Notes under the pieces: model-generated
Database searches by the model: none
Seen by the model: the letters and a program-made list of their open reading frames with translations, nothing else
What the model was told of the DNA's origin: nothing
Assembly (NCBI GenBank): GCA_023078555.1
Contig: CM041199.1
Coordinates: forward strand, 4,531,315-4,595,314
Source: Ulva prolifera
Taxonomy: Eukaryota > Chlorophyta > Ulvophyceae > Ulvales > Ulvaceae
Direction: 5' to 3'
Length of the DNA stretch: 64,000 nucleotides
Translations under genes and position numbers: made by a program
Shown: positions 11,987-24,611 of the stretch, in pieces
How positions within the stretch are numbered: the first letter of the stretch is position 1
How the letters are laid out: every line of letters starts with the position of its first letter

Positions 11987-14900
11987 ATGGACGTAGCCAA
12001 GTCGATGAGAGGAACATGTGACGACGACTGGGACGCCAGCATACAGCTGCAAGACATGTCGAACTCCATGATGGAGCTGCAGGTGTGATATTTATGCGCT
12101 TGCTGGCTTCTGAATTGCGCCTGCAGCGCTGGGAATTAACAATTGGCTTGAGAAAGGACGAGAGTGCGGATCTAGGTCGGGTAGGTGTCAGATATCTTTC
12201 TAATTGCTACTTAGATTGTTCAGATGCTTCTGAGATCTGAGCTTAGCAGTGTTTGGTGCAATTGCGCACATGCTACTCAGTATGTCACTCGTTTGTGCAC
12301 AACTGAGTTCTTGCGTTGTGTGTGCTGACCATCTCGTGTATTTGCTGCATGATGAAATGAGCTGAATCGCTGCTGCCACAGGAACTGCTGCAGAGCGAAA
12401 TGGGCTTGTTCAATTCGCCTACCTGCTTGTCGCCCACGCCTCGTTTAGATCCAGATGCATCCGTCTCCAGTGATTCACAAAATCACTCAAAATACGCTTC
12501 TGTGTCTATGAAGAAACCTGGTTCGGGCTCTCGTCCTGTAGAATTCAAAGGCACGAAGCGATCGCGTTCGTCTCCTCGCAAGACCAAGCAGCCTCGGGTA
12601 GTAGGGGGGCAGCAAGTGAAAACGACCAATTCCAAAAGCTCTTCTGCTGCCAGTCAAGCAGTGGTTCCAAGGCCGCTGTCGTTCAATCCACGTGCATCAT
12701 CTTCAAACAGCAGAGAGAGGGAAGCCAAGCGAACACTGCCTCGAGGAGCTCGTCAGCCAGCTTCATCACACCATCTTCATGCACTAGGACCAGCTCCACT
12801 AGACTTCGATCCCGGAACTGCATGTGATGGGCTTCTACCTGATGTCAATGCCCGCCTCGACCCATCTCCTGACCTCCTTGCACGACTGCGATCGATGGAA
12901 TTGAAGCTTGAACGAGAATGTGGTGAATCTCTGTCGGCAGATGCTTGGGGAGCTAGCAATGATGTTCGTGGGGTGAGTTCATTCAAAACTTAGATTCATG
13001 GTGGCATCCAAGACTGGCTGTGACGATGCTGAGGTCTGCTGCGGTCTGCTGCATCTGATTGAGGCACAGGCCTAGTGCTGTTGCTGCGTTGAGCAACAAT
13101 GCGCAGCTGGTGTGTTGAATTGTCCCTGAACTTGCACGATGAAGCACCAACGCCTGTGCGCCACGTGAGTTCAGACAGAAGACATCGAGAAGCAGCGATC
13201 TGTGGAGGCAGGCTATGATGTCATATCCAGAGAGAAAGACAACTTCCGAGCTGTCAAGGCCAACCTGAAAAGCCTCATGCACCAGGAGCTTACCAGCCAG
13301 CCCATACCTGATGCATCCACTCCTCAGCGGCTATCAGCTCCAGCGCTCCAGAAGCCTCCCTGGCCACGTGCATCCACCTGCAGCACGAGCCGGTTCTCTG
13401 ACACCTGCATCATCGGCACCGAGACGACGCCGCAGGCAGCCACAGGCCTGTCATCTAGGCATGAGCCTGAGCCAGGGCAGCCTCTACAACCTCTGCATGG
13501 CAACATTGGCAAGTCCGGATTCCATGGCGAGGCAGCAGAGCTACGTGCACAGGTCTGGTCCACCACCAACGATTCAACCTGTGGGCACTACGTCAAGTCG
13601 CAATGGATTGACATGACCTCCCATGTCCCACAGGTTGTGACGGCATGCCAGTGTGTGTGAAGGAAATTCCTTGTCAGAGGTGCCTGGAATGAGGGTTGGG
13701 GAACGTGCGTGTGATGTTTGCCCATCTGTGTGAACAGCGGGATGTGGAGGCTCATGAAGGCGCCACTGCTCTCAGTTCCTCGCCTCAGATGGATCTGCCT
13801 GTGCAGGTTCACTCACTGCAGTCTGAGCTGGAGAACCTGAGACAGCGTGAGGACGCCTCGTGTCAAGGGAAATGCAGCACGCGTGATGCCAGCACCGGTG
13901 CTGCTGGCTATCTCACGGGCGCCAAGATGGAATCTGCCAGCGCAGAGGCTGCGGCACTGCGACGTGAGAATCAGGACCTGCAAATGCAGCTGCAGCGCTC
14001 ACAGCGGCGAGCTGCAGAGCCAGAGCCGGTGGAAGGCCTGGTGCGAACCTACATGCATCTGCATGCATTGCAACACATGCACTGGGGAAACATGGGTAGC
14101 CCTGAGCTTAGGTGGGCATCAAGCCATGCCGCATCTCCACTCACCCTGCACTGGATCACGCTGATTCCTATGCCAGCTGATCGCATCGACTGATTGACTG
14201 GTGGCATGCGTTGAGCTGTATGGTGCTGTAAGGCGTCTGTCAATACAATGTTTGAATCGTACCGCCTCTGAACCTCCGCTCGATTCAACGCCTCCATCCC
14301 CATGGGCACCAGAGGCCACACGACCCGGGAACGCGATCAGCAACAACACCGGCATGCTCTCTGCCTCGCTCGTTGGGTCAATCTCTGCCTCCCGGAGCGC
14401 AGGTGGACCTCGGCACCGCGACCGCAGCCCTCCGTGGCATCACGCTCGAGGCGCTGCGGGTCGTTCGCTGGGCCCCTTCTACAAAGCGCACGGCGTCAAA
14501 GATCGCGAAGCGAGTTGCCGCCGACCGCGCCGCCCCCGCGGCAGCCCTCACCGGCACGCACAATGGCACGGCGCTGGTAAGGTCAGCTAACAGCCTCGCT
14601 GCGGCCGGGGCTGCAGCAGAGGGGCCGGCGAGGACGGTGGCGCAGGCCCGAGCTGCGGCGAGCCGTGCACGAGAGGTTGTGGCGGTGCTTCTGGAGCACG
14701 TTGACGCGATGCACCCCCGGCCGAGTGATGCAGGAGTGACTGGGGCGGTCACGCCGGCAGGGGTCTGCCGCCATGACGGCATGCTGCCGGCAGAGATGCG
14801 GGTGCGTCCCTCACTTGCTCACTGTGTGCAGCGCCGGACCATGCGTGTGTGAAAGCACATGGCCCATGTGGTCGATGATGAATTACGCACACACACTGCG

Positions 14901-17900
14901 CAGTACGGTTTAGGAGGGTTTTGGCTTTACGGGATGTCCGTGAAGCCTATCGCCACGCAGCGTACGAATCGTCTGTTTCATGGGGTGTCACTGGGATTGG
15001 GGCTATGGGCCATGGATCCGTGCTGGTGTGCCCGACCGGTGTGGGACCTGGTTGAGGCCTTGCTGCAGGGAGAGCTTGAGCGGCTCACACAGGAGCGCGA
15101 GATGCTGCGGCAGGACCTCGAGCAGGAGCGTGCGTCCCGGCGGGATGCGGTGCGCGCCCTCGCGGACCTGAGTAGCGGCGGCCCCGGCGGCGACGCGGCC
15201 CCAGTGCAGGGCCTGCTCGACGCACTGCATGCTGCTCGCGCCTCGGCGACGGCGGCCCAGCGTGAGAATGCAGAGCTCCGCCGAGATGCCGCTGCCGCGG
15301 CGGGGTGGGGCAGCCGGGCGGGGACGCCGGCGAGCCAGGGCGGGCCGACCCCAGGGAGCCAGGGGGGGCGGGCACGGACGCCGTCGCCGGCCCCGGTGTG
15401 GTCCGAGGACGGCCTCGGACGGGGCCGAGAGGAGAGCGAGCGGGAGATGGCGGAGCTTCGCCGGGACGCATCGTCCGCGGCGCGCTCGCGCGCTGAGATC
15501 CGGTGCCTGGAGCGGGAGGTGTCGGAGCTGACGCGGCAGGCGGAGCGGGGCGCAGAGGCGCGGCGCGAGGTTGAGCGGCTGGAGCGTGAGGTCGGGGACC
15601 TGCGCTGGGAAGTGGAGAAGGGCCTGGAGGGCACGCGGGAGGCAGAACGGCTGCGCGATGAGCTGGCCGCGGCGGAGGAGGGCGTGGCGAGGGCGGCAGC
15701 ACTGGAACGGGAGGTAAGGGACCTCCGCGGGGAGGTTGAGGATGCGTCTGAAGCCAAGGAGAAGGCGCGGCGGCTGGAGGAGGAGCTCGAGACGGTCGAG
15801 GCGGCACGGGATGCCGCGACAGTGGCTCTGCGGCGGCAGGAGCGGAGGTGCGCTGCGTGTTCGAGTTGTCTGTGCACATCGTCGGCATGGCAGGCATGTG
15901 GTGATATTACACCGCGCCAGGCAGAATGCTGGAAAGTTTCACATGGCGCCACCAAATCTCATGCATGCGATTGCATCAGAACATGACTTTTTCTGTTGCC
16001 TCCGATGGGCGCCCTATCACAGTTGTTCGCATGTCAATGCAGCCGCGGGTACAGAAATGCAGGTCGCGCACGGTTTGCAGGATGATCGAGACTGACGAGC
16101 AGCTGGAGGAGCGGCGTAAGGAGGTGAGCGCCGCGACTGCAGCACAGGCGAAGGCAGAGGCGGACCTCGAGGAGGCGCACGATGAGGTGCAGCAGCTGCA
16201 GCAGCGGCTGCAGACTCTTGAGGGCGACGGCGGCTCGGACGCGCTGCGTGAGGCCCGCTCCATCGCTGAGGCGCTGCGTCGCGAACTGCGAACGGTCGCA
16301 TCGGAGCGAGATGCGGCAGCTCGCAGCGCACGGGCCGCAGAGGACGTGGCCGCAGCCGCTGCGGACGATGCCGCGAGAGCGCTGCGGCGTGCGGACGAGA
16401 AGGCGGGGGCGGCGCAGGCGGAGGTGGAGGCCGAGATGGCTGCGCGGCAGTCGCTGCAGCGGCGGGTCGAGGCGGCGGAGCATGCGGCGACGCAGGCACA
16501 GGTCCATGTGGCCGAGGCGGCTGCATCTCGGCAGTCACTACAGCGGCGGCTGGAGGCTGCAGAGCGTGTCGCTGCAGAGGCGCAAGACGAGGCCACTCGT
16601 GCACGAGCGGCAGCTGCGGCCGCGGAGCGGAATGCACTGGATGCCGGGCCGGCACTGCACGCGTCGCCGCCAACGCCTCCTCGGCGCCGTGCGGGGGCGG
16701 TGCATGCGGCGGCGATGGAAGTGCGTCGCGCCGATGAGCGGCTGTCGCTGGCGTTCGCGGACGTGGAGAGGCTGCGGGAGACAGCCGGCGCGGACAGGGA
16801 GGCGGGTAGCCGTGACTGCGGCAGCGGGCTGAACGACGAGGCCCGTGACGCAATGGCACGGCTAGAGCAGCGTGTGTCTGCGCTTGAGCAGGAGCGGCGT
16901 GATGCTGCTGCGAGACTGGAGGCCGTTCGTGCATCTGAGCAACCGGGCCGCGAGAGCGACGATAGGGTGGGCGCTATCGGAGAAAGTGGACGTGAGCAGG
17001 ATCCGGAGGAGGCGGAGGGGAGTGATGGGAGTGAAGGGGAAGTATGGGAGGGGGGCCGGGGTGTTGACAAGCTGGTATCGGCGATCGAGGCTGAGGTGTC
17101 CTCGGCCGGGGGGCGGATGCCTGCGCAAGGCCCTGAGGCGCGGCGGTGGCTCCGTCACGTCGCGGTCGCTGTGCAGCGGCGGCTGCTGGCTGCCGGCGGA
17201 GTCGCACGCGACGCCCGCGCGGCTGCAGCGGCCGCGCGGGCGCGGGCCGATGCACTCGCGCTGCGGCTGAGGGCGGCTGGGTTCCCATCGGACACTGCGG
17301 AGATGTGCCTGGAGGCCGAGGACGCCACCGCACCCCTGGTCGAGGGTGGCCACGGCAGCGGTGTGGTGGAGCGGGCCGAGGCCGCGGCAGCATGGGCTGA
17401 AGTGGCGCGGCTGCAGGCGGCACTGCGTGATGCTGAACAGCGGCTCAAGGTGCAAGGGGAGGAGCTTCTGCGGCTGCGCGGCGACTCCACTGCGCGGCCG
17501 GCTGATGCGGCCATGGACTCCGGTGTCCATGGTATCGGTACCTTGGCCAGTGCCAGTGCGGCTGCGGTGGCCGAGGGAGCTGGCTCCACCGCCGAGCCTA
17601 CGAGTCAGAAGGCGGAGCTGCCTCCGATGCTCGCCTGGAATCCAGGCCCGGGTGGACTGGCGGTCCTGCGGTCGCCAGAGAGCGTCGGTGAGGCCGCCAT
17701 GGCAACGCCGGGCACGAGTTTGGAGTTCGACGGTCGCTCGTGTGCGGCAACATCGGCACTGTTTGCGGAGGAGCTGCGCCGGCACAGCGCGGCGCTGCAG
17801 CGCGGCGGTGGCGGTCACGGCGGTGTTCCGAGCTCCTTGCCGGCACTCCGTGAGGGCAGCGTCACCGCCGAGAGCGGGGAGGAGGTGCAGGGCATGCTGC

Positions 17901-20900
17901 GGTCCGCTGGTGCAGGCGTTGCTGCAGGGGCCTCCCAGCATGCCGGCGCCGAGCAGAGAGAGCCTGGAGGCTTTGCTCAAGGTGGCGGTGCGGGCGACAG
18001 GCTGGTGCATCCAGGGGAGGGTGGAGTGGCAGGAGACACTGCACTCCCCAACTCTGCCATGGGCCGCCGCAGCAGCACTGGCTCGTGGTCAGGGGATGAC
18101 GGGCAGAGTGCTGCGGAGGCTACAGGTAGGCCCACCGCACGCATGCACGCTGGCCCGGGAGGCCACGAGTCCCCAGCTTCGCCTGCAGCAGTCCGGGGTG
18201 ACGCTGGTGATGCGGCGCATGTGTCGGCCCGGCCCGACAGCGTGTCCCGGAATCCGCTCCTGGATGGTGATGTGGACTCGGCAGCGCAGCAGTTTCTGGG
18301 GCGGTTGTCGGCGAGCGGTGAAGCAGGGGAGCTGCGGGAGATGTCGTCCCCGCCCGTTCCTCCGCGCGGCGCGAGCGTCGACCGATACGGTCCGGAGATC
18401 GAGAGTCCGCTGCTGCATGGCGGCCCGCAGGCACAGGCCGATGCAGATGGTCGACCGTTGACGCCGCCTGCTGTGAGTGGCGGCCTTGGTGGCTCCATGG
18501 AAGGTCGGGCAGGATGGGGTGCTGAAGCTGCAGCGGGCAGTGCTGTGGGCTTTGATGGTGTTTCTTCTAATGCTGTACGGCCTGGAGGGGGGAGGTCGTC
18601 CGAGGGTTCCGGTGGTCGCTCATCTCCGGAGTTTGATGCGAGCCTGTCCGAGCTGGCGCGGGAGACGCATGCGCGGCTGCAGCAGATCGCCGCGAGCGGC
18701 GACTGCGCTGCGGATTCCGGGACGCCACGGGAGAGCGACGGCGGCGGTGTGCCTGCGGGCGAGCTACAGGCCGGGGAGGTACAGTCAGCCTTGGCAGCTG
18801 TGGTAAGAGGCCGCACTGACAGTGCCGGCAGCGCTATGCCGCGTGTTGCTGGCGAGGACGGTGCAGGGGCTTGTGATACTGACCGGGATGCTTGTGGGGG
18901 AGCAGCAACTGGGAATAATCCGCAGGTGAGGTCAACCTTATCTTTGCACATGTTTCATAGGTGTGGTGTGGCTGGAACTCGCCCGTGTGTATGCATGAGT
19001 CTGCGTTCACCTCTGTGAATTGCCCGGGAACAATCGAACATCACGCCGATGTGGATGTTCACGTAGGTACCGCTACGCTGCCTGCTGCTTCAATGTGGCT
19101 GTGTTTTGCTGACCTATCACATGTAGAATCAAAGAGATCGTATCATCGGTGTCTCCAGTTCTGCGGACCACTGCCAAAGAGGATGTCAACACTGCGGGGC
19201 GACGTGCAGGGCGTCATTTCTCGAGCCGATGTCCGCTCCAGCTTCTCCAGTTCTGCATCTGATACAGCCAGCAGCGGCACAGGCAGCGCACATGCACCAA
19301 CACCGGACACGAGGCACGGTGCCCCTCAGGGCCCCCAGGCCTTGCGCGTGCCAGCTGCTGAAGCCCACAGCTCGGGCCCCCCGTCGCCGATCGACGCACT
19401 GACGCCGGTACAGATTCTGCCAGAGGAGGACACGGATGAGTCGGACGCGGATGTAGAAGCGCTCGCGACGGCAGTGAGCATGCGGGAGGTGATGCGGCGG
19501 CATGATAGCCTGACGCCTCGCGCACCGGGCCGGCCGGGGGCAGTGCTAGACCCTGCAGGCCATGAAGCTGACGTCGTGCCACCACAGGGGTCTGCGGCGG
19601 TGCCGTCCCGGCACTTGGGCAGTGCCCACGATGCCTCGTCAGGTGACGATGGAAGGTGTGTCCCTCTAGCGTGTGGTCTGTGGTTTTCTGGCTGCCATGT
19701 ATGCTGCTGTGAGGGATGCCGCGTCTGCTGGGCCGGCCCTCAGATCTCGGCAGCAGCACGATCATGGCCGGGGTTCTCAACCAGGGCTACCGAACAACCT
19801 CTCACGGAACGTCATGGAAGAATGTGACCTGTTCTACGGATTGTGAAAATGGGTGATGTATCTGAGATGTTGTTGGACCCGCGCCTAGCAACCAGGGTTG
19901 TGCCACGTTGCAAGTACTCGCTATATGCTGCAGCTCGAGCGGTGGCTCGGACAGTGGCAGCGCCATCTCAGCGGAAACGCCAGCTTGCCGCGAACACCAG
20001 CCCACGCACCTCAGCTCCCATGCGATGACTGCTCCGGCGGCACACCGCATCCCCTCTGAGCCTGGTGCCCTCCGGGACAGTTCCCCTCCCCCGACTGCCC
20101 CGCCAATACGACGGCGGCGCGGGCCGGCCTCCGCCTACACCCCCGCTTCCAGTGGCGGCGCGATCTCCGCCGTCAGCAGCGTAGCAGACGTGCCTGCGGA
20201 CCCGGCTCCGCTGACCGCGCCCCCCGCCGCCGCCGTCTACCGCAACCCGGCGTTTGTGCCGTTCCCGAATGCGGATGTGCCGACACACATGAGCCCACCC
20301 GCGAGTGGCGAGCGGGATCGATCAGCCTCCGGCTCGCGCCGCTCTGCGGACGGCGGCCTGGCCGCGCTGGAGGCGCTACGTGACCGCCTCGAGGTCTGGC
20401 GCACCTCACCGATCCCGCCCATTCCTGACCCGAGCCTGCACGCAGCCCCAACGCGTCCCGCGAGGGCTGCAGCCGCTCGACCCAGCCACAGCATGCCACC
20501 TGCCCCTGGCAGCGGCAGTGATGGGCACATGTCGCTGCCGAGCTCACGGACGGTGTCGTTTCTCGACAGCCCGCAGCAGTGGCAGGGTGGGTTATCCCCG
20601 ATCGGCAGCGGCACGGAGACGGTGCATGGAGGCGGTGGCGCTGTGCCGCATGGCAGCAAATCGGAGGCGGCGATCCTGGAGCGGCTGAAGGGGCCCATGT
20701 CTGCGTGGCATGCGGCGCATGCGCAAGACGGCCGAGCTGGCTCGGCGTGGCAGAAGATCCCGGATCTGCTGATCAAGTACGGGGGCCCGGGGCAGCTGAT
20801 GGGGCACCAGGATGTGTGGTCGGATGACGGAGAGCCGGAGGAGATGGACGCTCCGCCGCTGCGGCCTGGGGCGCACTCACCGACGGGCCGCATACAGCAC

Positions 20901-21122
20901 GTGTCACAGGCGGTGTACCAGGCGCAGGAGTCCAGGGTGGCTCGGCAGAGCGCGGGGGCGGCCGGCAGCGTGGTCGGTGGGATGAGCTCGCTCGGGGGGG
21001 ACGGGGGTGGCGGGAGCGACGATGATGAGCGGTGGCTGAAGGTGCAGCAGAAGTCGGAGGCGTCGACGCCAGTCGCGGACCTGGCGAAGCGGCTGGCGCA
21101 TCTTCGGAGCCGCCGTGGATGA
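11987..21122 (+). CDS. Large coiled-coil protein, 9 exons, 2357 residues
   Basis: Exons 11987-12082, 12382-12972, 13175-13552, 13738-14040, 14403-14801, 15069-15847, 16081-18922, 19159-19655 and 19934-21122 keep one frame throughout, including two phase-2 junctions that each complete a sensible codon. An in-frame TGA (11984) sits directly before the ATG. Residues 33-230 are basic and Ser-rich. Heptad-rich Glu/Arg/Leu/Ala helices run from about 370 to 450 and strongly from 590 to 1140 (for example LEREVSELTRQAERG, SLQRRVEAAEHAA), with another stretch around 1170-1320. The remainder is Gly/Ser/Ala-rich with short helical islands, and the C-terminus (DLAKRLAHLRSRRG) is basic. Length and layout suit a cytoskeletal, basal-body or tethering scaffold, but no family is recognisable. 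Exon 5 could start at 14313 instead. Confidence 0.75.
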
Positions 21123-24100
21123 TCTGAATGCCTGATGGTGGGTCGAGTCTGTGTGAGAGTGGTCAGTGTGGGGGTCTGGCGCCTGAGGTGGCAGTGAGGG
21201 CAGGGGGAGATTTGACAATGTGTGAGTGGCAGTTTTTTATGTGATACTACACATGTGACGCCATGTGATGTCTGGTGCTATGGGCGACAGACAGGTGCTA
21301 TGCAGACAGGTGCTGTTGGTGACAGCTCGCTGTTCACTTCTGCCAACTGGTGCAATGCACAGCAACAAGGAGCATCAGGGATGCAGCCGCTGCATGGTGG
21401 CAAATATGCTGGCAAATACGACGTGTTGAGAAGGATAGGCTGAAAAGGGTAGGTGATCATGTTCATATGCAGGATGTCCAGGTGATATTCTTTATTGGCT
21501 GGCTCTACATACAGCTGCTGTGATCCACAAGGCTATCCTGCGACCTGCTGAGCACCTGAGCGCACAGTAATCGATTCATCTGGGTGTCATTCATCGTTCA
21601 TCTGCACCGCACCATGTGTGACTGTTGCATTTAAAACAGCAGATGTCTATCGCAGGCAGACAATCGATGCCCGTTGCATGGGCTTGGCCAGATCGAAATG
21701 TTCGAACGGCGCGCATTCTATCACCTTGGACTGAGAGCACGTGAGCCCACGCGGCGGCTTGAATTTGATTTGTTACGCTTTCTTTATTCAGATTTGTGTA
21801 GCCGTGAACGTGCACGCTTCTGCTCACTATCGCTGCAGCGTGGGTACGCCTACTCCAGAGATGCTGTACTGCACGTACATATCAGATATGTGCAGCTGTC
21901 GTTCATGAAGAAGCAAATTCATCTCACCGGCAGTGCGAGCCACACACACACGAACAGGTCTGCCCACGAGCTTGCGGGTGCCTGCTAGGTGCCTAGGCAC
22001 TGCCTGGTGCCGACCAGTTTTGGACGTGCGGTGCGGGCTGCATATTGGAGTTGCAATTGTCAACATTATCATGTCTGTGGCCAGGCCTCATGCAAGAAGT
22101 TAGAAGTTCATACAATGGAAGGCTGCAGTTCCACGTGTCGTTCGCTATGCCGTTTTGCCCCATCTCCATGGAGCCCCACAGCTTGTGATGCAGGGCTCTA
22201 CATGCCAATCGATTTCCCGACAAATTGCGAAGCGAGCCGTCGGTATTCCCGACGACGCGAGGGGTCTTGCGGTGCAAACCGATCGTATTCCCGCCAGAAT
22301 TCTGAAACTTTGGCAAAACCCCGTCGGTTTTCCCGCCAGAAAAAAATCAGCTGTAGATCACTGGTGTGATGGGGGGCATGTACACCCACCACCTGAACTC
22401 TGGTTGAAGACATCTCTGATGTTCTCAAGCAATAAAAACTGGAGGAGTTCGCCCCAGACATGCGCGTCTCTGTTTTCTTGACTCTCAGGCAGGTGTGACA
22501 TGCACGTCTCTCGACATGCGCATGCGCGCGGCGAGATGACGTGCCGCTGCATGCCGCAGCCGCAGCTGGTCCAAGACCACGTGAACACGCACGGGCCTTG
22601 CGTATCATGATTGGGCAGATTCGGTCATGTATCTGGCGGCCCGACCCTGCAGGGGTCCCCGCGAGGGCGACAAGGAATGCACTCGGCCCTCCACGCGGGA
22701 CTGCTGAAGCCCATAACGTTGCAATACGATAGATTAGTGATGCAAGCGGTCATACGTGTGATGAAGCAGCGACGAAGAGCGCCGTGTGGTCAGCATTTCG
22801 CAACCTTGGGTGCACGCTACGGCAGTATTTGACGAGCGCGAGATTGCGACATGTGAATACTAATGTGCTTGGTCGACCTTGCAATTGCATATAGACCAAG
22901 TTGGAGAGGCGGGTAGCACCGCAGTCACAGAAACAAATCACGACCAAGCCATGTGATGAGTGAGCAGCGCTGCAGCTAATCTGAGGCATGTTTCAGCCGA
23001 GCTCGAGCACCGCACTGGCGTATGCGTAGCGCTGTGGTTTTGCTACGGGGGCCACGATGTGAGACCTAGCGCACCGCATTGTAGAGCGAAGTAATCGAAA
23101 CGCTCAGCGTAAGTATATTGACGGATGTGTGTGGATGGATTCGTAATTGCGACAGGTGGCAGATACCAAGGTGTCAAGAATCGGTGTGAAATGCTGGATG
23201 GCATCTGCGCGGCGCACCGGGCACTGGCTGTTCTCGTGGAGCGAATGATTGTCTGCGGGTGAGGTCCATGCGTGGGCCTTCCGATGAAAGATATACGAAG
23301 TCTATCTTGTACAGGAGGATCGAAGCGGCCATGGGCCCTGGCCTGTAGCCGCGCATGCATGATCGTTCACGGGAGCACCTTTTTGTCCCGCGTGATCGCT
23401 GCAGGCCGCATTCAGCATGCCATGCGATGCTTGGCATTCCCAGTCGCAGCGGTCACACATGTAGATTGCCACATGACAAATTGGAATCACTAGCTCGGTA
23501 CCTGGTTGAATATGTCACAGGTGGAACGCCTGCAGTGTGGATGCTGTCACTCGCTGCGGCAGATGGTGTCACTTGTTGCAGACGCGAGTTGACAGCCGTA
23601 TTCACCTGTATTGACTTGCTTCATTGCTGCCATGGGTCCAGTATCCTAGCTGCTGCTAGTCTCGGTGGCATGTACTTCTCATCGCTGTGAATACGTTCAT
23701 CAAGCTCTGCACAAACAGGTATACATGCCCGCTTCTCCTACAGCCATCGACATTGCTTGCACAAATATTGTCATCATGTGGAGGAAGTAGTGTGTCATCT
23801 TTCTGAAAATGGCAGTGCTTGGCAGTCATTCCTCCCCCGTGTGAGTCCCCCGGCTGTTGCGAGTCGGCCATGCATCGAGTGGGAGCCAGCCATCGTAGAC
23901 CACACTTTCTCGTGACATCTGACGACTTTGGTATTGTGCACGTTCGTGCCCGATAGTCTTGGTCCGCTGCACGTTCGGCTAAACTGCGAATCTGCACATA
24001 TCATTGTACGGCCGACGATGCACACACATGAATAGTCTCCTTTTGGTACTGAAGAATCATCCAAGTAGCGTGCACTGTAAGAATCTGAGTGATTGCGTTG

Positions 24101-24611
24101 CGTTGACTTGTTGCAGGTTGCCGCTTCAATCATTGTCCAATGAAAGCCTGTCGGCATATCATGGTTGTACTGAAGCAGGCTGCCAACAGCATGAACTATA
24201 CACTCTCAGGAGTGCACCTGCTATTTTTTACAATGTGCGTGGGACAGTTCTCTGACATGACGCTAGTTGTGACTTCCGCGCGGCCATGCTCTCTGATGTC
24301 GCTCCCGTGTTCACGCCATGGGTGCAGCTCCGATCAGCAGTTTGCATGACCCTGTGCCCTTGCAGGTGTTTCTTCTTCGTGCCGCTACGGGTCCTTCGTC
24401 CTATCTAGTCAGACGAGAGAGTGTACTGATAGCACCAACACACATCGCCAGGCGGTGAAAGCAGCATCCCGGCTTCGTCCAGGCAATTGATCTGCAGCTA
24501 GTTTCTGCATTTGCTGAACGCCGCTGCATCGCCGCGATCTCATCCTTGCCTCCACTTCGTAGCTAGCTGCTACAAAGGTCTGTGCCAAGCAGTTCCAGCA
24601 CCGACGGTGCA
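21123..24611. other. 3.5 kb without a convincing gene
   Basis: Codon use and frames look random compared with the neighbours, and local GC is lower. A minus-strand frame of 113 residues from the ATG at 24133 to 23795 is the only one that looks remotely protein-like, and it has no supporting exon structure. A cluster of TTCCCGMC motifs lies at 22207-22340. The 3' untranslated region of the coiled-coil gene and the promoter of the next gene should be at the two edges. Confidence 0.35.
22207..22340. promoter_or_regulatory. Four spaced TTCCCGMC motifs (E2F-site-like cluster)
   Basis: The words ATCGATTTCCCGACAAA, GTCGGTATTCCCGACGAC, GATCGTATTCCCGCCAGA and GTCGGTTTTCCCGCCAGA start at 22207, 22239, 22281 and 22323, spaced 32, 42 and 42 bases. 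The last two contain TTCCCGCC, which fits the E2F/DP consensus. They could equally be a decayed minisatellite with a 42-base period. Confidence 0.35.

Noticed and set aside
14978-17070. Long minus-strand Ser/Arg/Ala-rich frames
   Set aside because: They are complements of the Glu/Arg/Leu-rich coiled-coil exons; GC-rich third positions keep the reverse frame open.
23795-24133. Minus-strand frame of 113 codons as a gene
   Set aside because: Codon use differs from real genes here, nothing can be spliced to it, and no domain is visible; kept only as a note in the intergenic entry.
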